DNA from: Budvicia diplopodorum
GTDB lineage: Bacteria; Pseudomonadota; Gammaproteobacteria; Enterobacterales; Enterobacteriaceae
Reading direction: 5' to 3'
Assembly (NCBI RefSeq): GCF_009800925.1
Contig: NZ_WOYF01000002.1
Coordinates: 1-64,000, forward strand
DNA: 64,000 nucleotides
The notes under the pieces are model-generated. The model searched no databases and was not told where the DNA came from. It saw only the letters and a list, made by a program, of their open reading frames with translations. The position numbers and the translations under genes are program-made. This document shows positions 1 to 9,494 of the stretch, piece after piece. Each line of letters opens with the position of its first letter. Positions within the stretch are counted from its first letter, which is position 1.

Positions 1-1828
1 GGATTTTCTTAACGGCAAAATCCTGTTCTGCTCTCGCAAACATCGCTATTCCATTAGGGGGGCTTATCATAATTTCGCGTAAAATATACAACAGTCTATT
101 TGTTGTCTATCACTATCTTTCACAATAAGGCTAATTATTCCGAAAAATCAGGTCGCTAACGTGAAGTTTTTCATCGATATTTTCCGGCACTGACCACGCA
201 TTGCGACACCAATAAACCGGTATAATCACAGAGTCTAACTGACTTAATGAATGCAATCACAAAGATCTAAAGCGTTATCACCAGCAACAAGCGGCCTCGA
301 CGTTAGCGCGTTGTGAAAATAATTGTTTTGACTCATCGGGCGTCAGCCTGCGGTTGTAGTGATGGAGTAGTAGTTGGCGGTATGACTGTTCTGCCACAAT
401 TGGATCAACCGAACTATATGATACCTACACGGCACCTACACGACACCTACCGATTTATTAGGCGTTCCGCTATGGGTGCTGGCAATACCGCTGACCAGTC
501 TGTACTCCATGCGTGAATACTATTATCCCATTGCCCTAACCCCTGCGTAGCTAATCATTCAATTAAACTGTCATTTTTAGCTTATCGAAACTATCAGTAC
601 TAACTCAACCCAGTTAGTTCAAGCTTGCGAAACGTATTCCATTTTTTCATACCGTGCAGAAAATCAAAATGACTACAGACCATTATTTACGCTCACGGGA
701 GGGCTGGCTATTTCCGCCCGCTATAACCATCAATATCAATAAACATGTAGTTAGGTTAGCCAAAATCAGACTCTCATACCTGTAATGGTTACCCATCCAT
801 GACATGAAGGTACATTTGAACTCCAATTGGTTAATTAGGTATCAAACGTATACTTAATTGCCACTGTCATGTGATTTTCGTCCATAGATTTCACCATAAT
901 TGTCCATATTAAATACTGAACTAATAGCACAACTATTTATTGCCGCATCCAGAATTAAAATCCATTAAATTATTCGGTTGCGATCGTTAATACCAAAACA
1001 TTGCAATATGCTTTAACTTTACTATTCCTTCAGGCAACTAAAATAGTCACAACTGCTTTACAAAAGAGGTGCAATATTTATTTTATGTTTATTTTTTGAT
1101 GTTATTAGTTATCAATAAAAAGGCATTATCCAAATAACAAATAATATAAAAAAGCATTATCAGCCAGATTAGCGTACATCCAATGTCAATAGTTCCTATA
1201 AATACCGAAAAACAAGAACAAACAACCAACGAATGGTTAATTTAAAGAATTATAATTCATATCATACCATTTGTATGGAATTATCGATCGTGATATAACA
1301 TAGATCAAATTGAGTGAAAGGAAATGATGAATCGGTGTGAATAAGCCATACCGCTAATATTTTCATTCTGTGCGCACCGACACAATAAAAGAGTAGTTTT
1401 GATTTTTATTATAGTATCTAATGCGTGGAATTAATATGTAAGGGTAAACGTAGTGAAAAATTGCCATGTATAACAAAAACACTTTTTTCCGATATAACCC
1501 TCAGACCAGCAGTACTGAACACTCAGATGATTAGCATCATTAATTGCATTAATAACAATGAGTTAATCTAAAAAACACATCAAGGATGGTGTACAAAATG
1601 AACTATACATTCCTTTTATTATCAGGGACGTTTTTCAAAACAATCATTATTTTGTCTGCTCTAAGATTGAGCTAAATGCAGCTTCACGCATGTATATTAA
1701 CAACATTTTCAACATAACTCTGCCTAGCGGCGAAACGGTTTATATATTAACAACTTATTAATTTATTACTTATTTGACTTTAACAAAACCAAGCCTAAAA
1801 AGTAAAAAATGGAAATCAGGAGCAAGCA
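1..1828. other. Long AT-rich region without a convincing gene
   Basis: No open frame here has a credible start, ribosome-binding site and protein-like composition together. Two short stretches in the same forward frame, 422-550 and 581-742, translate to protein-like sequence (a hydrophobic segment, then a segment ending in TLTGGLAISARYNHQYQ), but stop codons interrupt them, so they look like relics of a decayed gene. A 25-codon ORF at 1598-1675 is the only small ORF with a plausible upstream AAGGA. The final ~250 bp presumably carries the promoter of the autotransporter gene. Nothing else recognised. Confidence 0.6.
422..742 (+). pseudogene. Possible decayed gene fragments (unidentified)
   Basis: In one forward frame, 422-550 reads as a membrane-like segment (PTDLLGVPLWVLAIPLTSL) ending at a stop. 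After a second stop, 581-742 reads as a segment rich in Thr, Tyr and Gly that ends ISARYNHQYQ, a beta-strand-like C terminus as in pilins or outer-membrane proteins. There is no start codon with a ribosome site and the frame is interrupted by stops at 548-550 and 578-580. I could not assign a family. It may simply be chance open frame. Confidence 0.2.
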
Positions 1829-4800
1829 ATGAGCAAGCAATGGAAAAAAATATTACCCATGGTATTGGGGGGCTCCTTCTTTGGGATTCCACTAGTTGAA
1901 GCAGCAGAATTAACCAATCAGACCTATACGAACACGATGACTACGATTACCAACGGTAATTATACGGTTAGCAATGGGGACGTCACTATAGATGCCTCCG
2001 GATTTGTCAGAGGTTATTATGGTAACGATAGGTCGCTAATCAATACGTATAATGGCGCGGTTAACGTCAATATCAGTGAGGGAAAAACGTTAACGCTCAG
2101 AGGCTCTAATGGAAAATATAACGCTTCAGAACACGCGTCTACGCTGTATGCGGTTAAACAAGGCTCGCTAAGCGGAACGATGTCTTTTACCGGCGGTAAT
2201 ATTGTTGTAAGCAATGAAATAACAAATTACGACGACAATTTTTATGCGATGTTTGCAGGTCCGGGTGGCAAGTTCGATTTCAAAAGCGATGGCGATAATA
2301 AAGTCAATCTAACCGTATATATGCCACCGTTAGGACCTACCCGAAGTGGCCATCGGTATGGCATTGGTCTGCAGAATGCACAGCTTGTCTTTGACGGTGG
2401 AAATTTTATCGTCAACGTTCCGGGAGATCCCGGGGGGGAGGCTATCATGGCTCGGCGTGGGTTGGTGCTGAGCGGTGGAAGCACTGCAGATATTAAAGCC
2501 GATCGGATTTTGATTGAAGCTAATGAGACTGCATTAGAATTTAGCGATTTCTACGAATTCCCGGGCATATATGATGCAGTAAATACGGCAAAATTTGAGG
2601 CAGACTCCATTGTTCTTAAAGGCAATCAAGGTATTTTTGCAGCAGGTGGAGGAACCTATCGAAATCGAAATACCATTGAGTTTACCGGTGAAACGCTCAT
2701 CGAAGCTATCGGTCTGAGCAGTGGCGCAGATGAGTACGGAGAGAACTTCTTTGGATACAGCATCGGTGGCAGGGCAATTGAAGTAGAACAAACAGATATC
2801 ACTTTTAATAATAGGGCAACTATTATTGGAGAAAATCTAACGCCTCAAGGGACTCGCCCAGGATATATGCAAGACCCCGGAGATCCATTCGAAGAGTGGA
2901 TCGACCCCTACTGGCTTAAAACTATTTCTTTGGTGAATGGGTCAACCTTAGTGGCTAACGATGAATTTTCGTTAACCAGCAACGGCGGCTATTATAATAC
3001 CGGCTTATACGTTTGGAAAAGCTCGGCGCAGTTTAACGGAAAAACAGATATTACCGTAAAAAATGGCGTAGATACTGCAAGAGCAATGTATATCTATGAT
3101 GATTTTGATGGAACGACTAAGGCCACATTTGAGGATGACCTGAAAATTTCATTAGCCGGTACCAATGCTGACTATATCTCCGGAATTGAAGTGGCATACG
3201 GTGGTAAAGCAGAAGTGAAAAAGGGTCTGATTTTAAACGATAATAGCAATATTACCTGGGCGCTATATTCCAGAGGTGCTGATAGCCAAATTGATATCAA
3301 TACTTCAGGCACAGGAACGGTGCAGGTAGTGGGAGAAGTTGGCGCTAGCAATAGTGGCGTACTAAATATGACTCTCAATAATGCAAATTCATATCTGACC
3401 GCCGCCAGTTATACATTATCCGCAGACTCCCCCAACAGAGGCACCGTTAATCTGGATATTTCCAATCGAGCTATCTGGAATATGACGGGGACTTCTAGCG
3501 TCACCAATCTGACGTTGGATCAAGGCACGGTCAATTTTCTGCCACCTAGCAACAGCGGGGCATTTAAGAACCTGATAGTTAGAGGAAACTATAACGGTGG
3601 CGGCACTCTGATCATCAATACCGCGTTAGGCGACGATAGTTCGGCAACCGATAAATTAATCGTGGCAGGCGATACATCCGGCACCACCGGGGTTATTGTC
3701 AATAACCACAACGGAACGGGTGGATTAACCGCCAATGGCATTGAAGTCATCAGGGTTGCAGGCCGGTCAGACGGAATATTTACGTTAAACAACCGCGTGG
3801 TTGCCGGTGCCTATGAATATCAACTAGCCCAAGGCAGCGTGAGTAGCCCGAATAACGGTGGCTGGTATTTACGATCTAGCCTTATGCCGGTTCCACCACC
3901 GACACCAACGCCAACGCCTACCCCAGATGAGCCAGTTGACCCAGATACACCAGTTACTCCCGTTACTCCAGTTACCCCAATCACGCCGGTTATTCGTCCT
4001 GAAGCCGGCAGCTATATGGCTAATATAGCTGCGGCCAGTAAGCTATTCAATCTACGCTTAGAAGATCGTGAAGGCCGGGCAGAGAACTCCAGCATGTGGC
4101 TACGCCAGCAGGGTTCCCGCACTAAATTCAGAGACTCTAGCGGTCAGATTAAAACGGCTACTAATACCTATGTGGTTCAGGGCGGTGGAGAAGTGGCACA
4201 AACCCAGTTTAGCGATACGGACCGTTTAGGCGTTGGCCTGATGCTCGGTTACGGTAAGTCGGACAGTGAGAGCGGTAATCATCACACTGGCTATAATTCT
4301 AAAGGCAAGGTTGATGGCTACAGCGGCGGCGTTTATGCCACCTGGTATCAGGATGCTAAAACCCTTAACGGCCTGTACGTTGATAGTTGGGTGCAGTACA
4401 GCATGCTGAACGCAGAAGTGAATGGCGAGCAGCTTTCGGGTGAGAGCTACGATATGAACGGCCTGAGTGCTTCAGTTGAAAGTGGCTATAGGATACCGGT
4501 ATATCAGGGCGAAAGCGGCCACGTGTTTGTAACGCCTCAGGCACAAATCATTTGGAGCAATATTCAAGCCGATGACCATCGTGAGGCCAACGGTACTCAG
4601 GTTAAATCTGACAATAATAATAATGTTCAGACTCGCTTAGGTATGAAACTTTCTCGTGACGGCACAAGCGATATAGATAGCGCTAAAGACCGCCTGTTTA
4701 CAACTTATCTTGAAGCTAACTGGCTGCACAATACCGAGCAGGCTTCAACCACTATGGACGGCGTGACAATCAGCCAGTCGGGATATACCAACGCTGGCGA

Positions 4801-4927
4801 GCTTAAGCTGGGAGTTGAAGGTCAACTGAATAAAAACGTTAATCTGTGGACTAACATAGCTCAGCAAATGGGTGATAATGGCTACAGTGATACTCTGGCC
4901 ACGGTTGGGTTGAAGTATAGTTTCTGA
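1829..4927 (+). CDS. Autotransporter (type Va) outer-membrane protein
   Basis: The product is a 1032-residue surface protein that should secrete its own passenger domain. Residues 1-26 form a Sec signal peptide (charged MSKQWKK, hydrophobic core, cleavage near VEA-A). Residues ~27-690 are a Gly/Asn/Thr-rich passenger with repeating beta-strand pattern, as in pertactin-type beta-helices. Residues ~692-730 are a Pro/Thr linker (PTPTPTPTP, then repeated PVTPVTP units). From ~735 to the end lies the autotransporter beta-barrel domain, with alternating aromatic strands and the terminal Phe (KYSF) used in barrel assembly. The start at 1829 follows AGGAGC closely. The gene stands alone, with a terminator-like hairpin behind it. 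The passenger ligand is unknown; adhesion is a family-based guess. I saw no protease motif. Confidence 0.93.
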   Translation: MSKQWKKILPMVLGGSFFGIPLVEAAELTNQTYTNTMTTITNGNYTVSNGDVTIDASGFVRGYYGNDRSLINTYNGAVNVNISEGKTLTLRGSNGKYNASEHASTLYAVKQGSLSGTMSFTGGNIVVSNEITNYDDNFYAMFAGPGGKFDFKSDGDNKVNLTVYMPPLGPTRSGHRYGIGLQNAQLVFDGGNFIVNVPGDPGGEAIMARRGLVLSGGSTADIKADRILIEANETALEFSDFYEFPGIYDAVNTAKFEADSIVLKGNQGIFAAGGGTYRNRNTIEFTGETLIEAIGLSSGADEYGENFFGYSIGGRAIEVEQTDITFNNRATIIGENLTPQGTRPGYMQDPGDPFEEWIDPYWLKTISLVNGSTLVANDEFSLTSNGGYYNTGLYVWKSSAQFNGKTDITVKNGVDTARAMYIYDDFDGTTKATFEDDLKISLAGTNADYISGIEVAYGGKAEVKKGLILNDNSNITWALYSRGADSQIDINTSGTGTVQVVGEVGASNSGVLNMTLNNANSYLTAASYTLSADSPNRGTVNLDISNRAIWNMTGTSSVTNLTLDQGTVNFLPPSNSGAFKNLIVRGNYNGGGTLIINTALGDDSSATDKLIVAGDTSGTTGVIVNNHNGTGGLTANGIEVIRVAGRSDGIFTLNNRVVAGAYEYQLAQGSVSSPNNGGWYLRSSLMPVPPPTPTPTPTPDEPVDPDTPVTPVTPVTPITPVIRPEAGSYMANIAAASKLFNLRLEDREGRAENSSMWLRQQGSRTKFRDSSGQIKTATNTYVVQGGGEVAQTQFSDTDRLGVGLMLGYGKSDSESGNHHTGYNSKGKVDGYSGGVYATWYQDAKTLNGLYVDSWVQYSMLNAEVNGEQLSGESYDMNGLSASVESGYRIPVYQGESGHVFVTPQAQIIWSNIQADDHREANGTQVKSDNNNNVQTRLGMKLSRDGTSDIDSAKDRLFTTYLEANWLHNTEQASTTMDGVTISQSGYTNAGELKLGVEGQLNKNVNLWTNIAQQMGDNGYSDTLATVGLKYSF

Positions 4928-4954
4928 TTTAGCTGGTTCTTAAAAGAGTAATCC

Positions 4955-4996
4955 GAGCCTGTAATTTCACGATTTGAATTGCAGGCTCATTTTCTT
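4955..4996 (+). terminator. Probable terminator of the autotransporter gene
   Basis: Arms GAGCCTGtAATT and AATTgCAGGCTC pair with one internal mismatch and are followed by ATTTTCTT. The hairpin starts 28 bp after the autotransporter stop codon. Confidence 0.7.
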
Positions 4997-5027
4997 GTCA
5001 TCTATCCCTGTTTGGTAATTTATTTTT

Positions 5028-5190
5028 GGAATGCCCTTGCCCCGATAGACAATCTTGCCTTAGCTTTTCCACAGAATCGCGTTGAAGCATGCAGCAAACT
5101 TCTGATTACCCTTTCTTCTTACATCCATCAGCGATAATTTTGCCATTATGACTTTTGCGATCGTCAATACGTGAGTCAAATAAAGCTCAA
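5028..5190. repeat. 163-bp direct repeat, copy A (left of fic)
   Basis: This segment recurs at 6241-6403 in the same orientation. The inner 126 bp (5065-5190) match the other copy at 123 positions; the outer 37 bp are more diverged, with small indels. Read on the minus strand, both copies translate in one frame to a shared peptide (ELYLTHVLTIAKVIMAKLS and onward, ending near GKGIP), but copy A has a stop in the middle. That suggests the repeat is a fragment of an old coding sequence, possibly a transposase tail. The family is not recognised. Confidence 0.85.
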
Positions 5191-5293
5191 GATGCATTGG
5201 TGTGTTAATACTGATAATTAAATATATTTTTCATAAAAAGGGTAAAAACTATATTTTGGCCTGCACTTGCACAACCAGTTGATTTTGCTAATG

Positions 5294-5322
5294 TTGTTAT
5301 GCTATTGGTATAACGCTATAAT
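5294..5322 (+). promoter_or_regulatory. Predicted sigma-70 promoter of fic
   Basis: TTGTTA at 5294-5299, a 17-bp spacer and a perfect TATAAT at 5317-5322. The fic start codon is 54 bp downstream of the -10 box. Confidence 0.6.
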
Positions 5323-5375
5323 TCTGTTTTACGCTCTCCCATAGTCCCTTCGACCCAACAGCGCAGAGTATTTCA

Positions 5376-5993
5376 ATGAGCCGATACCATGTTTCTAACA
5401 GTGAAGGCCAGTATGAGGAAGACTCTGGCGAACAAGTTTTAGCTAACAAGCTGGGTATTTCTAGTTCCGATGAAATTGATGACGCTGAACTAGTACTTTT
5501 AGAACAGCTTTACCACCTTATCTTTGAAAAACAGTTCCCCCTTGAACAAATCACGGTATCGATGATTCAAAACTGGCACCGTCGCTGGTTAGGTAACCTA
5601 TATAAGTGGGCTGGACAAGAAAGAACCGTTAACATCAGCAAAGGCGGCTTTATGTTTGCGCCTTCAGCACAGCTCCCAAAACTACTGAATGAATTTGAAG
5701 CTAAGTACCTTGCCCGTTACACACCGGGTGGCGGAATGGATGAAGAACAGCTCATTGAGGCTATCGCTATAATCCACGTTGAGATAATACTCATTCATCC
5801 ATTTAGAGAAGGAAATGGGCGTTTGTCACGACTTTTAGCCGATGTGATGGCTGTTCAGGGAGGGTTTAAACCGTTGGATTATCAAAGCTGGGAGCAGAAC
5901 AAAGCTCAGTACATTTCAGCTATCCATGCAGGTATGCTAATGGACTACGAACCTATGAAATATTGGGTCAGAAAAGCATTAAGAAATGACTAA
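5376..5993 (+). CDS. Fic-domain protein adenylyltransferase (Fic/DOC family)
   Basis: The 205-residue protein should transfer AMP (or a related nucleotide group) from a nucleotide to a hydroxyl on a target protein. Residues 141-152 carry the complete active-site motif HPFREGNGRLSR, with catalytic His141 and the GNGR anion hole. A flap-like region with NISKGGFMF lies at ~86-94. The size and N terminus (MSRYHVSNSEGQYE) fit the stand-alone enterobacterial Fic group. I see no inhibitory (S/T)xxxE(G/N) helix in the N- or C-terminal parts, so if it is a toxin it should need a separate antitoxin (class I behaviour, inferred). The only neighbour that could supply one is the convergent small ORF, whose stop codon overlaps this gene's. 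The ribosome site (CAGAG) is weak. The gene sits between two direct repeats, which suggests acquisition as a unit. Confidence 0.9.
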   Translation: MSRYHVSNSEGQYEEDSGEQVLANKLGISSSDEIDDAELVLLEQLYHLIFEKQFPLEQITVSMIQNWHRRWLGNLYKWAGQERTVNISKGGFMFAPSAQLPKLLNEFEAKYLARYTPGGGMDEEQLIEAIAIIHVEIILIHPFREGNGRLSRLLADVMAVQGGFKPLDYQSWEQNKAQYISAIHAGMLMDYEPMKYWVRKALRND

Positions 5994-6160
5994 ACAGCCA
6001 GACGAAGGTGGGAAAACTTCTTGCGTTTAGCTTCAAGTGAAGCTTCAATTTGGCTGGAAGACTGACCTGTTTCAACTGCCGTTGACGTAGATACAGAACG
6101 AACAATATCTTCACGAGACGGCTTAGCGTAAGACATCGGTATTTTCTTGTTGTTATTCAT
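5990..6160 (-). CDS. Small hypothetical protein convergent to fic (candidate antitoxin)
   Basis: A 56-residue, basic, Ser-rich protein. The ATG at 6158-6160 is preceded at good distance by GGGGGCC, a strong purine-rich ribosome site; a TTG start four codons earlier is possible. The sequence is low in hydrophobic residues and ends in a charged, probably helical segment (EASLEAKRKKFSHLRLAV). The S/TxxxE part of the Fic-inhibitory motif occurs at Ser26-Glu30 and Ser35-Glu39, but neither Glu is followed by Gly or Asn, so the match is incomplete. The gene is tail to tail with fic, overlapping by three bases, whereas most Fic antitoxins are encoded upstream on the same strand. Homology is not recognised. 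Function as a Fic partner is inferred only from position. Confidence 0.55.
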   Translation of the reverse strand: MNNNKKIPMSYAKPSREDIVRSVSTSTAVETGQSSSQIEASLEAKRKKFSHLRLAV

Positions 6161-6196
6161 TGAGGCCCCCAAATTTCAAATAAGTATTGAATATAT

Positions 6197-6202
6197 ATTA
6201 TA
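6197..6202 (-). promoter_or_regulatory. Possible -10 box of the small ORF
   Basis: On the minus strand a perfect TATAAT lies 37 bp upstream of the ATG at 6160, within a very AT-rich leader. No good -35 box is visible at 16-18 bp, so the call is tentative. Confidence 0.3.
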
Positions 6203-6240
6203 AGCTATTATCGTTGATATTATAGAAGTGTTTTTATTCT

Positions 6241-6403
6241 GGAATACCCTTGTACCCGAAGACAATCCTACCCTGATTTTTCCACAGAATCGCGTTGAAG
6301 TGTACAGCAAACTTCTGATTACCCTTTCTTCTTACATCCATCAGCGATAATTTTGCCATTATGACTTTTGCGATCGTCAATACGTGAGTCAAATAAAGCT
6401 CAA
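6241..6403. repeat. 163-bp direct repeat, copy B (right of fic)
   Basis: Second copy of the repeat at 5028-5190, same orientation and same length. The minus-strand frame is open through this copy (62 codons from 6422 down to 6234), but it has no ribosome site and is probably a remnant rather than a gene. Together the copies define a 1376-bp unit, 5028-6403. Confidence 0.85.
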
Positions 6404-6737
6404 TGGAGTCTTTCACCGTCAAAACAGGTTGCTGTCTATTTCACATTGATCTCATCCCCGCTGTTTTTCAGCTTTTAGCTCAGTGGCAGGACAATGCCCT
6501 TCACGCTTCATTTTTTTCAGTTCATGTCGCTTAGTCCTTGCTATTGCAAGTGAAGTTGGCAGAAAGTTTCCAATTTTTACCTGTGTAAGTTTATTGGCGA
6601 GTGGGCTAGTATACGGGCAGGGAATAACGGACAAGCACAGCGCGAAACGCGCCAACTTATAAGACTCACCGGACGACGAGCGAAGAGACAGAAAATCCCC
6701 CCAGATGCTCCAAAACAAAAGATAAAAAGGTAAGGAA
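6404..6737. other. Region upstream of mutS with an open but doubtful minus-strand frame
   Basis: A minus-strand frame of up to 107 codons (6775-6452) stays open and contains Lys/Arg-rich sequence (RTKRHELKKMKREGHC). Its start would lie inside mutS and no ribosome site precedes it. I regard it as a probable repeat remnant or chance ORF. The mutS promoter should lie here, but I cannot place it with confidence. Confidence 0.4.
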
Positions 6738-9302
6738 ATGATAGTAAAGGATAAAACAGCCCTAGATTCGCACACGCCGATGATGCAGCAATACCTAAAA
6801 CTGAAATCTCAACACCCTCAAATTCTGCTGTTTTATCGTATGGGCGACTTTTACGAACTATTTTATGACGATGCCAAACGGGCTTCTCAACTGCTGGATA
6901 TTTCGTTAACCAAGCGTGGCGCTTCCGCTGGTGAACCTATTCCGATGGCCGGCGTGCCGCACCATGCTATTGAAAACTACTTGGCTAAATTAGTTCAGCT
7001 CGGCGAATCCGTTGCCATTTGTGAACAGATTGGCGATCCGGCCACCAGCAAAGGGCCGGTAGAACGCAAAGTGGTGCGAATTGTTACCCCGGGCACCGTC
7101 AGCGATGAAGCGTTATTACAAGAGCGTCAGGACAACCTACTGGCGGCTATCTGGCAGGATGATAAACAGTTTGGCTACGCAACGTTAGATATCAGCTCAG
7201 GACGTTTTTTGGTGGCTGAGCCAGTAGATAAAGAAACCATGGCCGCAGAGCTTCAGCGCACCAATCCTGCCGAGCTGCTTTATCCAGAAGATCTGGCCGC
7301 CATGGACCTAATCGAAAATCGTCACGGCCTGCGCCGTCGGCCGCTGTGGGAGTTTGAGCTCGATACGGCCCGCCAGCAGCTAAATATGCAGTTTGGTACC
7401 AAAGACCTAAGCGGATTCGGCGTTGAAAAAAACGTTCGTGCTCTGCGTGCGGCGGGCTGTTTATTACAGTATGTAAAAGATACCCAGCGTACGTCTCTGC
7501 CCCATATCCGAGGTGTAACCATTGAACGTCAGCAGGACGGTATTATTTTGGATGCCGCCACCCGACGGAACTTGGAACTGACCCTAAGCCTGTCCGGCAC
7601 GACTGAAAATACGCTGGCGGCTATTCTGGATCATTCGGTTACCGCCATGGGCAGCCGCATGTTAAAGCGCTGGATCCATGCACCAACCCGAAACATAGCC
7701 ACGCTGCGCCATCGTCAGTCGGCTATCGCTGAACTGCAGGACAACTATGCTGAATTACAGCCATTTCTGCGCAACGTAGGCGATTTAGAGCGTATTCTTG
7801 CCCGACTGGCTCTGCGGACCGCTCGCCCGAGGGATCTGGCCCGTATGCGCAATGCTTTTCAGCAGTTGCCTGATATTCACCAGATCCTTACCCCCTTCTC
7901 GTCTGAATATATCCAAATATTGAAAAGCCAGATTGGCCAGTTTTCAGAACTTCAGGCACTGTTAGAGCGCGCCGTGGTTGAATCACCGCCGGTGCTAATT
8001 CGCGATGGTGGAGTGATAGCGCCAGAATATAATGCCGAGCTGGATGAGTGGCGGGCGCTGGCCGACGGCGCAACGGACTATCTGGATCGTTTAGAAATTC
8101 GCGAACGCGAGAAGCTCGGCCTCGATACGCTGAAAGTCGGTTTTAACGGCGTTCATGGCTATTTCATTCAGGTCAGCCGCGGGCAGAGCCATCACGTGCC
8201 AATTCACTATGTGCGCCGCCAAACCCTGAAGAACGCTGAGCGCTACATTATTCCTGAATTGAAAGAGTATGAAGACAAGGTTCTGACCTCCAAGGGCAAA
8301 GCGCTGGCGCTGGAGAAGAGCCTATACGATGAGCTGTTCGATCTGATATTGCCGCATCTTGAAGCGCTACAGAACAGCGCGTCTGCACTGGCCGAGCTGG
8401 ACGTACTTTGTAATTTAGCGGAGCGGGCCTATACGCTGAATTACCACTGCCCGACCTTGACCGATAAACCGGGCATTCAGATTACCGGCGGGCGTCATCC
8501 GGTGGTTGAACAGGTGCTCAATGAGCCGTTTATTGCCAACCCGCTACAGCTTTCTCCTCAGCGCCGTATGCTGATTGTTACCGGCCCCAATATGGGGGGT
8601 AAAAGTACCTATATGCGTCAGGCGGCGCTGATCGTACTGATGGCCCATATCGGCAGCTTTGTTCCTGCCGAAAGCGCCACCATTGGCCCAGTAGACCGCA
8701 TTTTTACACGCATAGGCGCCGCAGACGATCTGGCCTCTGGCCGTTCTACTTTTATGGTGGAAATGACCGAAACCGCCAATATTTTGCACAATGCCACTGA
8801 ACACAGTTTGATCCTGATGGATGAAATTGGTCGCGGAACCTCAACCTACGACGGCCTGTCGCTGGCCTGGAGCTGCGCTGAGAATCTGGCTCATAAGATT
8901 AAAGCGATGACCCTGTTTGCCACTCACTATTTTGAGCTGACAACCCTGCCGGAACGCATGGAGGGGGTAGAAAACGTGCATCTGGATGCCGTTGAGCACA
9001 ATGATACCATCGCGTTTATGCACAGCGTTCAGCCGGGAGCCGCCAGTAAAAGCTACGGTCTGGCCGTTGCGGCACTGGCCGGCGTGCCTAAAGATGTCAT
9101 CAAACGGGCGCGGCAGAAACTCAAAGAGCTAGAATCGCTGTCGGTCAACGCGGCCAACAGTAATATTGATGGTTCACAAATGGCTTTGCTGGCAGTAGAA
9201 GAACCATCTCCAGCGATAGAAGCCTTAGAAAATCTAGACCCAGACACGCTAACGCCGAAACAGGCCCTTGAGTGGATCTACAAGCTTAAAGATTTGGTTT
9301 AA
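6738..9302 (+). CDS. DNA mismatch repair protein MutS
   Basis: MutS recognises base mismatches and small loops and recruits MutL in methyl-directed repair. The protein has 854 residues (E. coli 853). The mismatch-binding wedge is in GDFYELF (Phe38, Glu40). Connector and lever domains follow, then the ATPase domain with Walker [10 protein letters not shown] near residue 616, Walker [13 protein letters not shown], and the signature region [10 protein letters not shown]. The C-terminal tail ([16 protein letters not shown]) matches the tetramerisation segment. The ATG at 6738 is preceded by AAGGAA at the right distance. It is a single-gene unit on the plus strand, opposite to most genes nearby. 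No missing key residues. Confidence 0.98.
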   Translation: MIVKDKTALDSHTPMMQQYLKLKSQHPQILLFYRMGDFYELFYDDAKRASQLLDISLTKRGASAGEPIPMAGVPHHAIENYLAKLVQLGESVAICEQIGDPATSKGPVERKVVRIVTPGTVSDEALLQERQDNLLAAIWQDDKQFGYATLDISSGRFLVAEPVDKETMAAELQRTNPAELLYPEDLAAMDLIENRHGLRRRPLWEFELDTARQQLNMQFGTKDLSGFGVEKNVRALRAAGCLLQYVKDTQRTSLPHIRGVTIERQQDGIILDAATRRNLELTLSLSGTTENTLAAILDHSVTAMGSRMLKRWIHAPTRNIATLRHRQSAIAELQDNYAELQPFLRNVGDLERILARLALRTARPRDLARMRNAFQQLPDIHQILTPFSSEYIQILKSQIGQFSELQALLERAVVESPPVLIRDGGVIAPEYNAELDEWRALADGATDYLDRLEIREREKLGLDTLKVGFNGVHGYFIQVSRGQSHHVPIHYVRRQTLKNAERYIIPELKEYEDKVLTSKGKALALEKSLYDELFDLILPHLEALQNSASALAELDVLCNLAERAYTLNYHCPTLTDKPGIQITGGRHPVVEQVLNEPFIANPLQLSPQRRMLIVTGPNMGGKSTYMRQAALIVLMAHIGSFVPAESATIGPVDRIFTRIGAADDLASGRSTFMVEMTETANILHNATEHSLILMDEIGRGTSTYDGLSLAWSCAENLAHKIKAMTLFATHYFELTTLPERMEGVENVHLDAVEHNDTIAFMHSVQPGAASKSYGLAVAALAGVPKDVIKRARQKLKELESLSVNAANSNIDGSQMALLAVEEPSPAIEALENLDPDTLTPKQALEWIYKLKDLV

Positions 9303-9349
9303 TACTCACTCGATGGCAATCTGCTTGGTTATCGTCAGTCCCTCAACGT

Positions 9350-9439
9350 CGTCGCCCCGTTGAAAAACGGGGTCCAGTCTTTAAGCCAAGCACTAATTGG
9401 TTAGCTAAAACCTAGATCCCGTTTTTCAATGGGATGACG
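9350..9439. repeat. Inverted repeat element (28-bp arms) downstream of mutS
   Basis: Arms 9350-9377 and 9412-9439 are inverted copies matching at 23 of 28 positions around a core TTGAAAAACGGG, separated by 34 bp. The left arm also forms its own hairpin, CCCCGTT-GAAA-AACGGGG. This layout resembles a dispersed palindromic intergenic element and may also terminate transcription of mutS and the convergent PPOX gene. No other copy is seen in this window. Confidence 0.7.
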
Positions 9440-9494
9440 GCAGTATAGAGCCAAATTTCACGATCTGAACGTTGTCCGCAGTATCAAACACAAA

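Noticed and set aside
313-516. 67-codon forward ORF near the left end
   Set aside because: No ribosome site, low-complexity uneven composition and no recognised family; the neighbouring frame looks more protein-like but is interrupted.
6234-6422. 62-codon minus-strand ORF in repeat copy B as a gene
   Set aside because: No ribosome site and the same frame is broken in copy A; treated as a remnant within the repeat.
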